64,000 bases of DNA from Steromphala cineraria (lineage: Eukaryota; Mollusca; Gastropoda; Trochida; Trochidae), in the NCBI GenBank assembly GCA_916613615.1, contig OU744731.1, positions 19,314,328 through 19,378,327 of the forward strand. Direction: 5' to 3'. How positions within the stretch are numbered: position 1 is the stretch's first letter; every line of letters starts with the position of its first letter. Of the stretch, positions 1 to 12,099 are shown in pieces. The notes beneath the pieces are model-generated. The model was given only the letters and a program-made list of their open reading frames with translations, searched no databases and had not been told where the DNA came from. Made by a program: the position numbers and the translations under genes.

Positions 1-1215
1 CTACTAGCTATAACTTTTTTCCCCTAAGCTTTCCAGAACTCTTATTCATACCTTACTCCTCATACCTCGGGGGAACGATTTTGACACGTTCACTTTCAAG
101 GTCAAAGGTCAAGGTCACGAGCTATGTATTCACACTAAGAATTCCTTGTAAACGCGATAACTTGAAAAGTTTTTGTGCTATGAAGCTCTAACTTGGTATA
201 TATCATCCTTGGAAAAGTAAAAAATTTTGAAAAGGTTTTGGCTACAATCCGTCAAAGGTCAAGGTCACAGCAAGGTCATGACGTAAGCATGTTTTAGCGA
301 AAATGCTTTATTTTAACTATGAACACTTTTAATCAATACATGATTGTTATACTCTAAAAAAAGTGTTCAATGATTGTGTGACCTTGAAGGTCAAAGGTCA
401 AGGTCATGAGATATGAGTTATTACAAAATGCACTTAATTGGGGTATAACTTTATCCCATTTAGCTTTTCAGAACTCATGAACATGTTTAAATGTTAATAC
501 TTCCAGGGAATCATTATGACATGTTCACTTTCAAGTTCAAAGGTCAAGGTCACGAGTTATAAAATCACCACAAAATTCTTTGTAAACACGGTAACTTGAA
601 AAGTTTTTGTGCTATGAAGCTCTAACTTGGTATATATCATCCTTGGAAAAGTAAAATTTTTTGAAAAGGTTTCGGCTACAATCTGTCAAAGGTCAAGGTC
701 ACAGCAAGGTCATGACTTAAGCATGGTTTAGCGAAAATGCTTAATTTTAACTATGATCACTTTTAATCAATACATGATTGTTATACTCAATAAAAAGTGT
801 TCAATTATTGTGTGACCTTGAAGGTCAAAGGTCAAGGTCATGAGATATGAGTTATTGCAATTCCTTCTAAACACAATAACTTGAAAAGTTTTTGTGCTAT
901 GAAGTTTAGATTTTGTATATATTATCTCTTGAGAAGTTCAACATTTTCAAAAAGTTTTGGGTACTAACTGTCGAAGGTCAAGGTCAACATATATGGAGAA
1001 AATGGATTAATTGTATTTTTAACACTTTATTTCATTACAATAATGTTATACTCAATGAAATGTGTTCATTGATTGTGTGACCTTGAGTGTCAAAGGTCAA
1101 GGTCACGAGAAAATTCCCAATTTGGTGAGGCCTGTAAAAGGCGGAACAGGGTAAGGCGAAACCCAAAGTTCCGGGGCTGCTCTGCTTTTGCGGTATCCCG
1201 CAAACGCTAATCTAG
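1..1215 (+). mobile_element. Helitron-like element, 3' part with AGGTCA-rich tandem units (copy 1)
   Basis: Two-plus units of a roughly 432-bp tandem repeat are followed by a unique tail. Each unit has runs of AGGTCA (for example AAGGTCAAAGGTCAAGGTCA near 100, 245, 535 and 690). The tail ends in a 7-bp stem hairpin at 1187-1204 (TTTGCGG/CCGCAAA, loop TATC), then CGCTAAT, then CTAG at 1212-1215, followed by T. A short hairpin a few bases before CTRR with insertion before T is the classic Helitron 3' end. The 5' end lies outside the window. The same tail occurs at 22749-22752. No Rep/helicase ORF is present, so it is non-autonomous. The Helitron class rests on the 3' terminus only. Confidence 0.65.
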
Positions 1216-2549
1216 TTATTTTACTTTCTCTGATGAAAGTAGGGCATTGTTTGGAGGACGCCATGTGGGGCCCTTTGCAGTTTGGACACATGTGAGGAGC
1301 TTCACAGGTGGAACTATCATGGTTCCCCTTGCCACATTTCTGGCAGACCGTGCTACCGCGGCAAGAGCGGGAACCATGTCCAAACTTCTGGCACTTAAAG
1401 CACCGAAGTGGGTTTGAAATGTATAGTTCCACCTTGATAAGAAGATACCCAGCCTTGATGTTAGGGGGAAGTGTTAAAGTACCAAATTCCATCAAATAGG
1501 TGTTTGATGGAAAGGTCTTGTTCTTTTCTTTATCCTTGTATGTGAATCTCTTCACATGTGTGATGCCTTGGGGTTTGAGCTCTTCCACAAGCTCGTCCTC
1601 GGACATGTCGGAAAGGACCCTGTCCCTGTCACGAACAATGCCCTTGCAGCTGTTGAGAGAACGGTGAGGGGCGACTTTAACAGCCACCCCAGCAAAATTT
1701 TTGAGTTTGAGAAGATTTGCAGATTGTTGGTGAGTATTACACTCAATAAGAAGAGAGCCAGTGCGCAGTTTGGTAATGTTTTTAACTGTACCAGCAACTC
1801 CTTTGAATCCTTTTTCAATAGCAAAGGGATTAAGCTTAAGTGGCTCGCCACCATTGCTGCCTCCCTCCATCATTAACCCTTACGATGCGGCTATATATTT
1901 TTGCTCTACAAGCCCACGTGGCGGAATTGTTTTGTCCGGTGCCAGCCACCGTTATATCCTGATTAACCGCTTCTTTATTTTTGTGCGCGGATATACATAT
2001 GATACATGGAAATAAAGACAATTCTCTCTTCTACACGATGATGTAAAAATTATAGAATTATCTCTATTGGTTTGTAAGATATGAATGCCGCAAGGTGGGT
2101 ACCCTCAATCATTTTGAGGTAAACAAATTTTTTGCGGCACTTGTCGCAACGCTTTGCCGCTTCTTCATTTTTGTGCGCGGATATACATATGATACATGGA
2201 AATGAAGACAATTCTCTCTTCTACACGATGATGTAAAAATTATAGAATTATCTCTATTGGTTTGTGAGATATGAATGCCGCAAGGTGGGTACCCTCAATC
2301 ATTTTTGAGAAAAGGTTTGATATTTTATATCCGGGAGCAGCCAAAACTGCTTGCAGTCAATATATAGCCTTATCCTGAAAGTTACGGATTTCGCCAAGAG
2401 GGCTTACGTGCCATTTTATATTTGGCCCGTAAATATCACGCGCCCCGCATCGTAAGGGTTAAGAATCTTGGCCATGATTTGTTTGATTCCTCATCCGAAG
2501 ATGAGGACGTTGATAATGCCTCAGTTTTGCGCTTCTTAAGGGATGCCAT
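1216..2549 (-). pseudogene. LINE ORF1 (CCHC zinc-knuckle nucleic-acid-binding protein), interrupted
   Basis: Reading right to left, ORF1 begins at ATG 2549 and runs to 2463, is interrupted by a TTAA-flanked MITE (1877-2458), and resumes from 1876 to about 1216. Three consecutive zinc knuckles are visible near the C-terminus, starting CFKCQKFGHG, CQKCGKGNHD and CPNCKGPHM. This pattern is typical of ORF1 proteins of jockey/CR1-like LINEs, which bind the element RNA in the retrotransposition particle. The last ~34 residues of the open frame are translated from the Helitron tail, so the true C-terminus and all of ORF2 are missing. Skipping the MITE and one TTAA copy leaves the frame open across the junction, so the MITE entered an otherwise intact frame. 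The N-terminal part is Ser/Lys-rich. Confidence 0.75.
1877..2458. mobile_element. piggyBac-type MITE with TTAA target duplication
   Basis: A 582-bp element with terminal inverted repeats CCCTTACGATGCGG...CCGCATCGTAAGGG, flanked by TTAA at 1873-1876 and 2459-2462. TTAA target duplication and TIRs starting CCC are the hallmark of piggyBac elements. Internally a ~188-bp segment is tandemly repeated (about 1968-2118 and 2156-2306, beginning CGCTTCTT(T/C)ATTTTTGTG). No transposase is encoded. Removing it restores an open LINE ORF1 frame, which confirms the boundaries. Confidence 0.75.
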
Positions 2550-3112
2550 GGTTATTTTTAGGTGTCTCGCCAGTGCTGCTCCCCACCCTCCACGGAGTCC
2601 AACAAGGGGATGCCAAGTGTTTGTGGGTCTCCAACAAACTGACACCAGGGCTACAGCACTGGCATACTCCAATATGAGCGTTGCCAATGCTCTACTGGAT
2701 TGACCCATTGGCCACTGCCTTCTTGGTGTTGGGTATTGGAATGTTGAATTAATAAAAAAGTTTTGAGCGAGTGAGCTAAATAAATAGATAGATAAGCTTG
2801 ATTGCTTATATTGTTTTGAAAAGACAATTGATGATTGAAGCTGAGAAAAGAGAAAAAACACCAAGGGCTTAGCATGACCAGCCGATTGGTCAGATTGGGC
2901 CCATCTGACCTCCTGTCTAACTGAAGTTAGGGTCAAAGTGGTGTGTTGGCGGGCACACCCGCAGGCATACACCAACCTCAACCACCAGAATCCCTTCCTC
3001 CACCGACACAGGTCGTAGTCCACGGCAAACAGACCGCCCCATTTTAGTCGCCTCATATGACAAGCATGGAGTACTGAGGCCCTATTCTAACCCGGGAGCC
3101 CCACGGGGGCTG
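2550..3112 (-). mobile_element. LINE 5' region upstream of ORF1
   Basis: Non-coding on the minus strand, leading into the ORF1 start at 2549. The distal end is GC-rich (CCCGTGGGGCTCCCGGG read on the minus strand, 3085-3112), as in the 5' leader of some molluscan LINEs. The body holds a (GATA)-like stretch near 2785. An open frame overlaps much of it but shows no recognisable domain. The 5' boundary at about 3112 is where the direct-repeat unit to the right begins, and is approximate. Confidence 0.5.
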
Positions 3113-3158
3113 TCAATTTTACATACTGTGCCTGAAAAAACTCATTTACACAACTCAA

Positions 3159-5482
3159 TGTAAAATTTGACATATCATCAACTTGATAGCTAGTCGTCGC
3201 AGCCGAGAATGGACTTCCCGCGCTCTGACATCACATTTATACACACCTCATAGCGCCCTCTACACGAGTATTACCTCCCTTTTATCTGGTTTGTTCCTAA
3301 AGAGAAATCAATTTCTCTCTAATTCGCCCAGCTCAAACGATAGAAATTTCATTTCTCTATCCCTCAACCACAAACCAGATAAAACGTACACAAAACAGGC
3401 AGTCCCCTGCGACACTAGCCGAGATAAAAAGAAAGGGCAAGTCTGACGAACACTCAAAAACTCAAGCAACACTCATTTACATGAAAAAGCCCAAAACCAA
3501 CCACCGGTTTCCTAAAATTGAAACCATCCTGATCATCACCGGTAAACTATACATCAGTACCAAACAATCCGATCTGTATTTCACTCAAGTACTTCAGGAA
3601 ACTGCACAATGATCATGATCATAACATTTAATACCTGAAACAGAAAGAATACTGTATGGATTAAATCATTCAACATCGATAAACACTTTCAGCGTAAGCA
3701 TGCAAAATTAAGTACATTATAACAAAACTGACATTTTCACCACCAAATGTGTGCGTTTTCTTCTCTGTTCATTGAACGATGCAAGGCATCTTCCGATCAG
3801 ACATAAACGCATCATTCGGTCAACATCAACCAGAAATTCGGCATTACAAAACAATTAGACATGAACGCAACATTGTGTCAACATCAGCTAGACATAAGAT
3901 GCCTGCTACCTTAAAACCAACCATGTTCCACTTTGCCTAGTTTCTCTTCAGTATAAGAGATACACATCGAACGGAAATCGATCCGCGTATCATGACAGTA
4001 GCAAAATCATTAACCACAAAGTTATCAAATGTAAATTAGGTCTTTTAAGACATCATATATATGCAGACATATATATATACACAGAATGAGAAGATTCATT
4101 GAACCAGCATGTTGTGTGAAGACATTAACCGACTTTGATTGCCACTTTTCCTTGTGATCATCTCAACGACCGGACTATGTGGTATCCGAGAATCACTACA
4201 CACACTCAAACATATGCAACATTCTCAAACACAAAGCTCTACATAACTCAAAGACGGGTGTAATTTGCATATATTTGGATTTCAGTCATGGATGTAGCAA
4301 AACGGTTGTATTGCCATCATGGACGATTGATTTTATATCCAGCTGACTGAAGACTGGTCGCTACAATCATCTATGTAGCTATTTTGCCATACAATTTTAT
4401 TACATCTCTTTAGAGAGAAGGCCAATTCCTGTCAACTTGTACCAGTATACAACTGTACAAATGACCAAGCCATTATAAGTATTATCAAGCATTTATGAAA
4501 TACTGTTCAATCACATATGTGTAAAAACCGTTCTTTGAAATAGTTAACATATAGCTTTACCAATCAAAATGACCAGTCAAAAACAGGAGCCAACAGTAAA
4601 ATCAGTATTTGGGTTAAGTCAGCCGACGCCTTCATCATGTTAATGTCTTCCCACATAGTCTCATAGATACAGAAAACATACGCAAATAATCACCATTATC
4701 AATAAAAAACTGAATATTCGCATCGTATCTGGTACAAACATAAAATTCACACATTGAATTGTAATAATTTGGCAAACATCATATACATCGACACAATCAA
4801 GGCCTCATTCATCTTTCAATGGTAGTAGAAATAACAAAATTTAACATATAGTCGATCTTGATCGCTTCAATTGGTCAGCCCTGCTGTCGGATGTGTCCTG
4901 TGACTGAAGGCAACCTCAACGCTGAACAATCAGACCTCTGAGCGAGAAACACGTGCAGCCTGCTGTTGCATGAAGTACTGCATGCCACAGTCATAGGTTA
5001 TAGACTTTGTATCAGTCGATAACCGAGAATATTCGGAAAACACAATTTGAACTTGCAACTTAATTCTCCGGGCCTCTGTGGTTCGTCCGTCCTCCAAATC
5101 ACCTCTGTGGTTCGTCCGTCCTCCAAATCACGTCAACAGCCCACATCTTATATGCATAGTACTGTAAATCTTCCTTCATGAAATTACCTTTTCATTGCCT
5201 GTAGGGATATATCTGCTTACAAAAGTATAGAAGCTTTTTAAACGTTTGTTAGACCACATCATATGATCAAAAGTCAACATGTCCCGCAATGTAAAATTTG
5301 ACATATCATCAACTTGATAGCTAGTCGTCGCAGCCGAGAATGGACTTCCCGCGCTCTGACATCACATTTATACACACCTCATAGCGCCCTCTACACGAGT
5401 ATTACCTCCCTTTTATCTGGTTTGTTCCTAAAGAGAAATCAACTTCTCTCTAATTCGCCCAGCTCAAACGATAGAAATTTCA
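3159..5482. mobile_element. Non-coding unit flanked by 193-bp direct repeats (possible TRIM-like element)
   Basis: A 193-bp sequence beginning TGTAAAATTTGAC and ending AAATTTCA occurs at 3159-3351 and 5290-5482. I see one difference between them (T/C near 3312/5443). The TG...CA ends and equal length suggest terminal repeats of a small non-autonomous LTR element. However, I find no primer-binding site, no polypurine tract and no matching target duplication (flanks CTCAA and TTTTT). The ~1.94-kb interior has no convincing ORF; it contains a short tandem duplication at about 5089-5130 (CCTCTGTGGTTCGTCCGTCC). It could instead be a segmental duplication. Confidence 0.45.
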
Positions 5483-5595
5483 TTTTTATATGATACGATT
5501 CCGGTCTCTATGATTCTCTGCAGTGTTATATAACTTATATACATTGAAAAACCTCTCGCATCATACCTTTCAGCATTATTAGAAATGGGATTAAC

Positions 5596-7080
5596 TTTTT
5601 AGCTCATCAGGACTGAAAGTCCAGATGGGCTTATGGCATTGCCCGTCGTCCGGCGTCCGTCCATAAACTTTTGACACTTGCCTTCTCCTCATGAACCATA
5701 CACATTAGAGAGCTGAAATTTTGTGTACAGGTACCTTAGCATATGGAGATTCTAATTTGTAAGTTTGGTGACCCTGTGACCCCAAATAGGGTCACAGGGG
5801 TCACAACTTTTAAAACCTATTTTCATCTTCTTCTCCAGTTCCAAAAGGAATAGAGAGTTAAAAATGATATGTGCAGACTCCTTGGACAATGGGGATTTAA
5901 TTTGTAACTTTGGTGACCCTGTGACCCCAAATAGGGTCACAGGGGTCACAACCTTAAAAACCTATTTTCATCTTCTTCTCCAGTTCTAAAAGGACTAGAG
6001 AGTTAAAAACAATATGTGCAGACTCCTTGGCCAATGGGGATTCTAAATTGTAGATTTCGTGACCCCATGACCCCAAATAGGGTCACAGGGGTCACAACCT
6101 TAAAAACCTATTTTCATCTTCTTCTCCAGTTCTAAAAGGACTAGAGAGTTGAAAGTGATATGTGCAGACTCCTTGGACACTTGGGATTCTAATTTATAAC
6201 TTTGGTGAACCTGTGACCCCAAATAGGGTCACAGGGGTCACAACCTTAAAAACCTATTTTCATCTTCTTCTCCAGTTCTAAAAGGACTAGAGAGTTGAAA
6301 ACAATATGTGCAGACTCCTTGGCCAATCGGGATTCTTAATTGTAGATTTCGTGACCCCATGACCCCAAATAGGGTCACAGGGGTCACAACCTTAAAAACC
6401 AATTCTCATCTTCTTCTCAAGTTCCAAAAGGTCTAGAGAGTTAATATTGATATGTCCAGACTCCTTGGACAATGGGGATTCTAATTTGTAACTTTGTTGA
6501 CCCTGTGACCCCAAATAGGGTCACATGGGTCACAACCTTAAAAAAACTATTTTCATCTTCTTCTCAAGTTCCAAAAGGTCTAGAGAGCTGAAATTATATG
6601 TGCAGACTCCTTGGCCAATTGGGTTTCTTAATTGTAGATTTCGTGACCCCATGACCCCAAATAGGGTCACAGGGGTCACAACCTTAAAAACTTATTTTCA
6701 TCATCATCTTGAGCTCCTAAAGGTCTATTGAGCTGAAAGACTGCATGTAGACTCCTTGGTCAATTGGGATTCTAAACTGTAGGTTTTGTGACCCCATGAC
6801 CCCAAATAAGGTCACAGGGGTCACAATCTTAAAAACCTATTTTTCTCCATTAGATGACAGTCTATGGCAAATTTATTTCTCCTTGGATATTTTAGTGTAG
6901 ACTTCTTTCACTGTCTGATATTGGCGATCTTGAAAGTGTTGAATAATAATACATTTGTTTTGTAATTTTTTTATAGGTTTTCTGGCAATGGGTAACATCA
7001 GATTCATTTTTAGCTCATCTATTGTATAAAACAAACTTGATATGACGCCTGATGAGCTACAGAGCCAATGGCTCTATTTT
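5596..7080. repeat. Tandem repeat element with GTGACCCC palindromes, TTTTAGCTCATC ends
   Basis: About eight units of roughly 145-150 bp between a left end TTTTAGCTCATCAGG (about 5597) and a right end GATGAGCTACAGAGCC (about 7047). Each unit contains 'gagagttgaaa', 'gtgcagactccttgg', and a palindrome in which GTGACCC repeats are followed by AAATA and then GGGTCACAGGGGTCAC. Open frames here are just the repeat being read. The same family occurs at 59604-60000, and a degenerate piece is at about 49440-49660 (and 55069-55289). Confidence 0.7.
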
Positions 7081-9390
7081 TAACAACATTGAAGCAACAT
7101 CGTATCAACGTTGTATCAATGTTAAAGCCATGTTGTATTGACGTTGATGTCGCGTTATAAATACGTCAATAAAACGTCGTTTCATACATGTACGTCGAGA
7201 CAACGTTATACCAACGTTTGGCAGTCATGCAATCCCTATAATCCTAGCAATGGACTCCTTCCTTAGGCAAGCGCAGTGTCCTCAAGCGTCGTTTCTCGGC
7301 TTGCCTGTCATCATTAAAACTGCCTTAGAACGGACATATGATGACATCGATTGAGGAGCTACAAGGATTCTTTGACTATCTTTGCTTGGTACCACAACAC
7401 ATTTACCTTCATCAGGGCTGTGGCGCCCTCATGGTCCAACTTGATTTTCATGATGGTCAGGCAGTCCGCTGCGTGAATTTCTATCTTTGACGGACTGTAC
7501 CGCCAGCGTTTGGACGGAGGCGGGGAATCCCTCCGTAGGGATTTCCTCGTGACTCTTGACCATCCCTGTTCCCATTCACTTTTTGTCTTTAATGGACTTG
7601 CTTGGTTCCTGACCCACAAGAGGACCCGCTCTTACAGCTTCCATCCGACGTCCGTCTCAAACACCGGAATGGATAACAATCTGGCATAGTCTTCAGGGTG
7701 AAGGGCCAGACGGAAAAGACGCTGATTGCACAACTATCTGTGATTGCCTTAAAAAATTGCTTAAAAAGAAATAAGGCTTGTCACTCTGCCCAAGTTTAAT
7801 TCCGAGAACTAATAATGTATATTGATTTTCTCTACACAGCATTTTTACATCATTAGACTCTGCTGTCATAAACAATTTAAGATTTTTTTAGAAACATCTT
7901 TATTCTGCATCTGTTAACATTGCATGAATTTAAACGATGGAAACTTAATGTATTATACTTTGTACCAATTTGTTTGATGGGTCTTGTGGCCTTTACACAA
8001 AATACACCCTTCTTCATGGTAGTCAGTTCCAAAACTTAAAATGTATTAAATATGCAGTTTTCACAACAATTTGTCATTATATTAACAGCATAATCAATGT
8101 TAACCTTAAGGATATATATATATGGTTATTTCCTGCGGCGTACGCCTGATAGTACGCCGGGTTACCAATCAAGCAGGGCCTTATAGCCCATGTCAATGCG
8201 AGATTAAACAAACCTTCAAAGCAATTTGCACGGGATGCACGTGCGTTGTCACAGCAACTGTGAAACTGACATCAAATTCAACAAACGAACTCGTCAGAAA
8301 CAGCATTTTGTAACATGTGCTAAATTTTAGGACTGAATAACAAACGTGATTTTTGAAAATCATTGTCTGTTTTAATGTCACTAGATGTATAACTATTTGG
8401 GAACAGATAATAAATAATGTGTAACTATTTGGGAACAAATAATAAATAATGTGTACAGTTTCAGCGCCAGTATTGACATTAACAGCTAATCAACGTTATA
8501 TTTAAAATTCTAACATGACACGAAAACTAGTTTGTAAATACTGCGTTCTGATTGGTTACTCATAAACATTTTGGAGTAATTATTTCGCCGATAATCACCT
8601 CTAAATATTTACGACCGCTTCACATTCCTCCGCGCACGAGAAAACAATCTGCACTCAGCGACTTTCTGTGTACACATGACATGTTGGCGACGACACTTTA
8701 AATTTCAATATCAGAAACTTGTCGACATTTTGAAACAACTACAAATTTTAATCGAATAACCAGGTTTTGTGTTCCTGTTTGAAGTGTTTCTTACTGCTTC
8801 GCGATGTAAATTAATCACAGTCCACAGATCTAAAAACAAAATCAACGATCGCAACACCTCTCATACAGCGATTCGTCAAATGAACGGAAGCGACTTTATT
8901 CTTTAATTTCGCTGAATGCTGTCACTGCCCCTACCTCTAGTGTACAAGTAACCACTTTTCCTGACAGTCTCCCCAACCATGACACAAAATATAACTTTCT
9001 TGACAGCTTCCACTAAGTTTGAAACAGTTCACCGACACGTAGTGAACAACTATTTTCAGAGTAACGTCCCTTGATTTGGTCAGTCCTTGTCGCTCTTGTA
9101 GGGGTGATGGGTCGACCCATGGATTTAGGTAAAAATTCGTAACTTTGACGACATTGAAAACTGTTTTCTATTGATAATATGCTCAATAAATTACAGATGA
9201 GTCTATTTAAAAACGTGTTTTCTGTATGTAATGACATTTTAATTGTTATGTGTTCTTTATGAAAGTGGACTGTACCGTTGTTTTGCAAGTGAGTGGAACC
9301 GGTCTGCACCGGTTTGACCTATTCACATTGCTTTTGCGCAAGTCAAAATAGTTCCACCTTTTTTGACTAATTAGTCATGTTAGAATGGTG
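7081..9390. other. Intergenic, no supported gene
   Basis: 7081-7220 is a degenerate run of CAACGTTG/ACGTTG-like words. Several open frames of 60-98 codons (around 7359-7619, 7693-7875, 8122-8313 and 9013-9309) have no recognisable domain, no start or splice context and no repeat partner. A duplicated 'GTGTAACTATTTGGGAACA' word lies near 8387-8438. I see no RNA gene. Confidence 0.5.
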
Positions 9391-9545
9391 ATAAATCCAT
9401 TCTGTTTTTTATTTTGGGGTTGTTTGTCGTGCATTCTTTACCCCTAAATAAACATTTCAAACCTCGCAAGCTCGGTTTGAAATTATATTTAGGGGTAAAG
9501 AATGCACGACATACAACCCCAAAATAAAAAACAGAATGGATTTAT
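9391..9545. repeat. 155-bp near-perfect palindrome (foldback)
   Basis: Left arm 9391-9463 (ATAAATCCATTCTG... to ...TTTCAAACC) pairs with right arm 9474-9545 (GGTTTGAAA... to ...CAGAATGGATTTAT), leaving a ~10-nt centre. Only a few mismatches are visible. No ORF is present. It may be a foldback MITE or a young inverted duplication. Confidence 0.8.
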
Positions 9546-9959
9546 CCCCTAATTATAACAAGCTGTCAGAAAACGCGATTACTCTGTGACTCTCCTATTA
9601 ATCTTTCAAAAACACCTAAGTGAACAAAATGACAATTAAGCATTAAAATTTCAACTCTGTACCATATTAAGAATGTATTTCAACATGTATTTTAGAGTTA
9701 ATTCCCTTTTTCTATTGCTTTCTGCTATTTATTCCGTAATCCGGAAGGTTATGGGGGTAATGGACCCGAAGAAAGATTTGAGAGGCAGTATTGAGCGATT
9801 AAAATGCTCAATATAATATATTGTACGTGAATTATTGAAGTTTCTGAGGTGTTATCCTTTTGAAGACTTTTATGATGTTATTGCTCTTATGCATGCTTAA
9901 TTACGAAAGTACGAAAGACCATTGGTACCACATTTGAAATTTGTTTTTTGTCTTTAAAA

Positions 9960-10331
9960 ACTCGTTATTACAAGAAAAATCTCGTAATTACGAGAAATTA
10001 TCTCGTAATTACGAGATTATAAGACCATATCTGTAATTTGTAAGTTGTATTTAAAAACTCGTAATTACGACAAAAATACTCGTTATTACGAGAATATTCT
10101 CGTAATTACGAGAATAAACTCGTAATTACGAGAATATTCTCGTTATTACGAGAAAAAAATCGTTATTACGAGTTTTGAAAGACTACATTTGTAGCTTGTA
10201 TTCTATCTTATATAAACTCGTAATTACGAGATTATTAGACATCATTTGAAACTGGTATTTTGTCTTTTAAAACTCGTAATTACGAGTTTTATATAAGATA
10301 GAATACAAGTTACAAATGTAGTCTTTCAAAA
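9960..10331. repeat. CTCGTAATTACGAG palindrome cluster with flanking inverted repeat
   Basis: About ten copies or variants of CTCGTAATTACGAG lie between 9960 and 10290. The right-hand part is also a long hairpin: 10174-10231 (TTTTGAAAGACTACATTTG...) pairs with 10268-10331 (...CAAATGTAGTCTTTCAAAAC). Non-coding. Confidence 0.7.
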
Positions 10332-10683
10332 CGAACATACGACTATTGACGATTGATTTAGGTTTAAATCATAATAATCCACAACGATACACATAAATAA
10401 CAGTTCCTTTAATATGCTGCATAACCGTGATCAATCATTCATGTCTTAGTATTATCCCAAAGTGAAAAATAAGTGAAAACTCGATGATTCCAAACTCTCA
10501 GAAAGCTTTAACAAAAAAGACTTTTTTAGCACCCGTACAAGAAAGAAATCCATTAATACGAATTCTGAATTTAAAAATAAAAGTTTTGACATGCCTCTGT
10601 TACTATATTTTAGTCAACGTTTGTCATATTTCTCAAGTTTCATGGCATCGTGAATAGTTAAGTCAATTCCCAACCATTTTCAA

Positions 10684-11035
10684 GGGGCAGTAGCACGTCT
10701 TTTTGAAATGAAATTATTTTAAATTTTCCACTGATAATTGTACGTTAATTCAACAGGTATCATTTTGATAGTGTCAAAATCCCATTTAAGAACCCAATCA
10801 TCCATAGTCAGATAAAAAATTATATTGTTTCACATAAAGTCCATTAGCGGCCATTTTTTTGTGAACACCTTTTATTCAATTTGTGTAAGAAAAAGGAATC
10901 GCATGACTGAACGTTACATTATATATGATTTATTACTGCTTCATTTAGATTAAATGTATTGTCTTTCAATTGGAACAAGTTATTTTAATTTTCCTAATAT
11001 CACCCTATAAACCCCTTAAAACGTGCTACTGCCCC
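10684..11035. mobile_element. AGGGGCAGTAGCACG MITE, copy 1 (piggyBac-type)
   Basis: About 352 bp with TIRs AGGGGCAGTAGCACG at the left and CGTGCTACTGCCCCT at the right. The right end is followed by TTAA; the left flank TTCA is a mutated TTAA. The interior resembles copies at 13839-14194 and about 62636-62990 (shared 'CATTTTTGTGTGAACACCTTT'-like words). No coding capacity. Confidence 0.7.
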
Positions 11036-12095
11036 TTTAAGATACAACTTATATAATTGTAATGTCATTGTTAGCATTTTCAACAAAATTCACAATTGGT
11101 TAATATAAACATCAACGAGAAGATAAAGATTGTAACATCAGGTGTTTTACTTTGTTTAGAAGGTTAGTCAATGCAAGTTATCATATTTGATACCTGGAAA
11201 CCTTTAAATGTATAATATGTAGTACTTTTTTTTTTATTGAAAACCTTGAATGTGCATTAAGTGCTGTCGGTTTATTCATTCATTATTCATTACTTCAAGG
11301 CATGGCTATGTGACTACGCAAGAACGTATGAATTTTGTTTATATCAGACAAGTTCGCGATGCTTTAGTACAGCAAATACACATTACAATTCATACCGAAA
11401 TGGATTTTGTTAATTTCACGGTACATGGACAGCCTGGACATAACTATGAAGGGTCTTCAAACGATACTGGAAGAAAGGCTCGAAATGAGGTTGTTTGGGG
11501 TTGTGTTTTCCATTTATGCCTTACATCATATGATCCCTTACGAAATAAACCTTCAGTGAAGCCATCTTAAAACTGAACATTGAATCTTGCAGTGTCTGAA
11601 ACAGTTACTTTTAACTAAAACAAAATTAAATTACAACATTTTGTTGTAGGAATCATATGCCATCTGTTGGAAATACGGTGCAACACTTATACATATGAAT
11701 TTAATTAGAGGTGTAAGGTGTTAGTTACAGATTTTACATTAAAATAGTTTAAATAGTGCTTAAAAATCATCGGTTTGACAACTTTAATTATTGTAAAAAA
11801 ATCTTTTACAAGTTAAATCAACAAGAAAGCTGTTTGATTACCAAACCTGATATAGAATAAATTTGATAACGACAAAGCTTCTTTATCCAGAGAGAGTCTC
11901 TTTTATAACATTTGCTACCTCAACGGCATCGATTAGGTTTTTACAGTTTTACCTTATTTGGCAAACATTTCATTATTCAAACAAGAAACTCACAGTATAC
12001 CAGAAAATTAAAAGCTTTGGTTGTCGATGTGAAAAAACAAATTGATATTTTCACATGGCAAAAGTACCAGCAGCGGTGTAGCCATTCTGCTTAAC
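11036..12095. other. Intergenic, no supported gene
   Basis: AT-rich sequence with one 106-codon open frame (11250-11570, +) that starts with Cys/His-containing sequence but matches no domain I recognise. It has no promoter or splice evidence. I do not call a gene. Confidence 0.4.
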
Positions 12096-12099
12096 CCTC

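Noticed and set aside
3159..5482. Confident LTR retrotransposon call
   Set aside because: No primer-binding site, polypurine tract, target duplication or coding capacity could be shown.
11250..11570. 106-codon ORF as a host gene
   Set aside because: No recognisable domain, no promoter or splice support and no repeat of the frame elsewhere.
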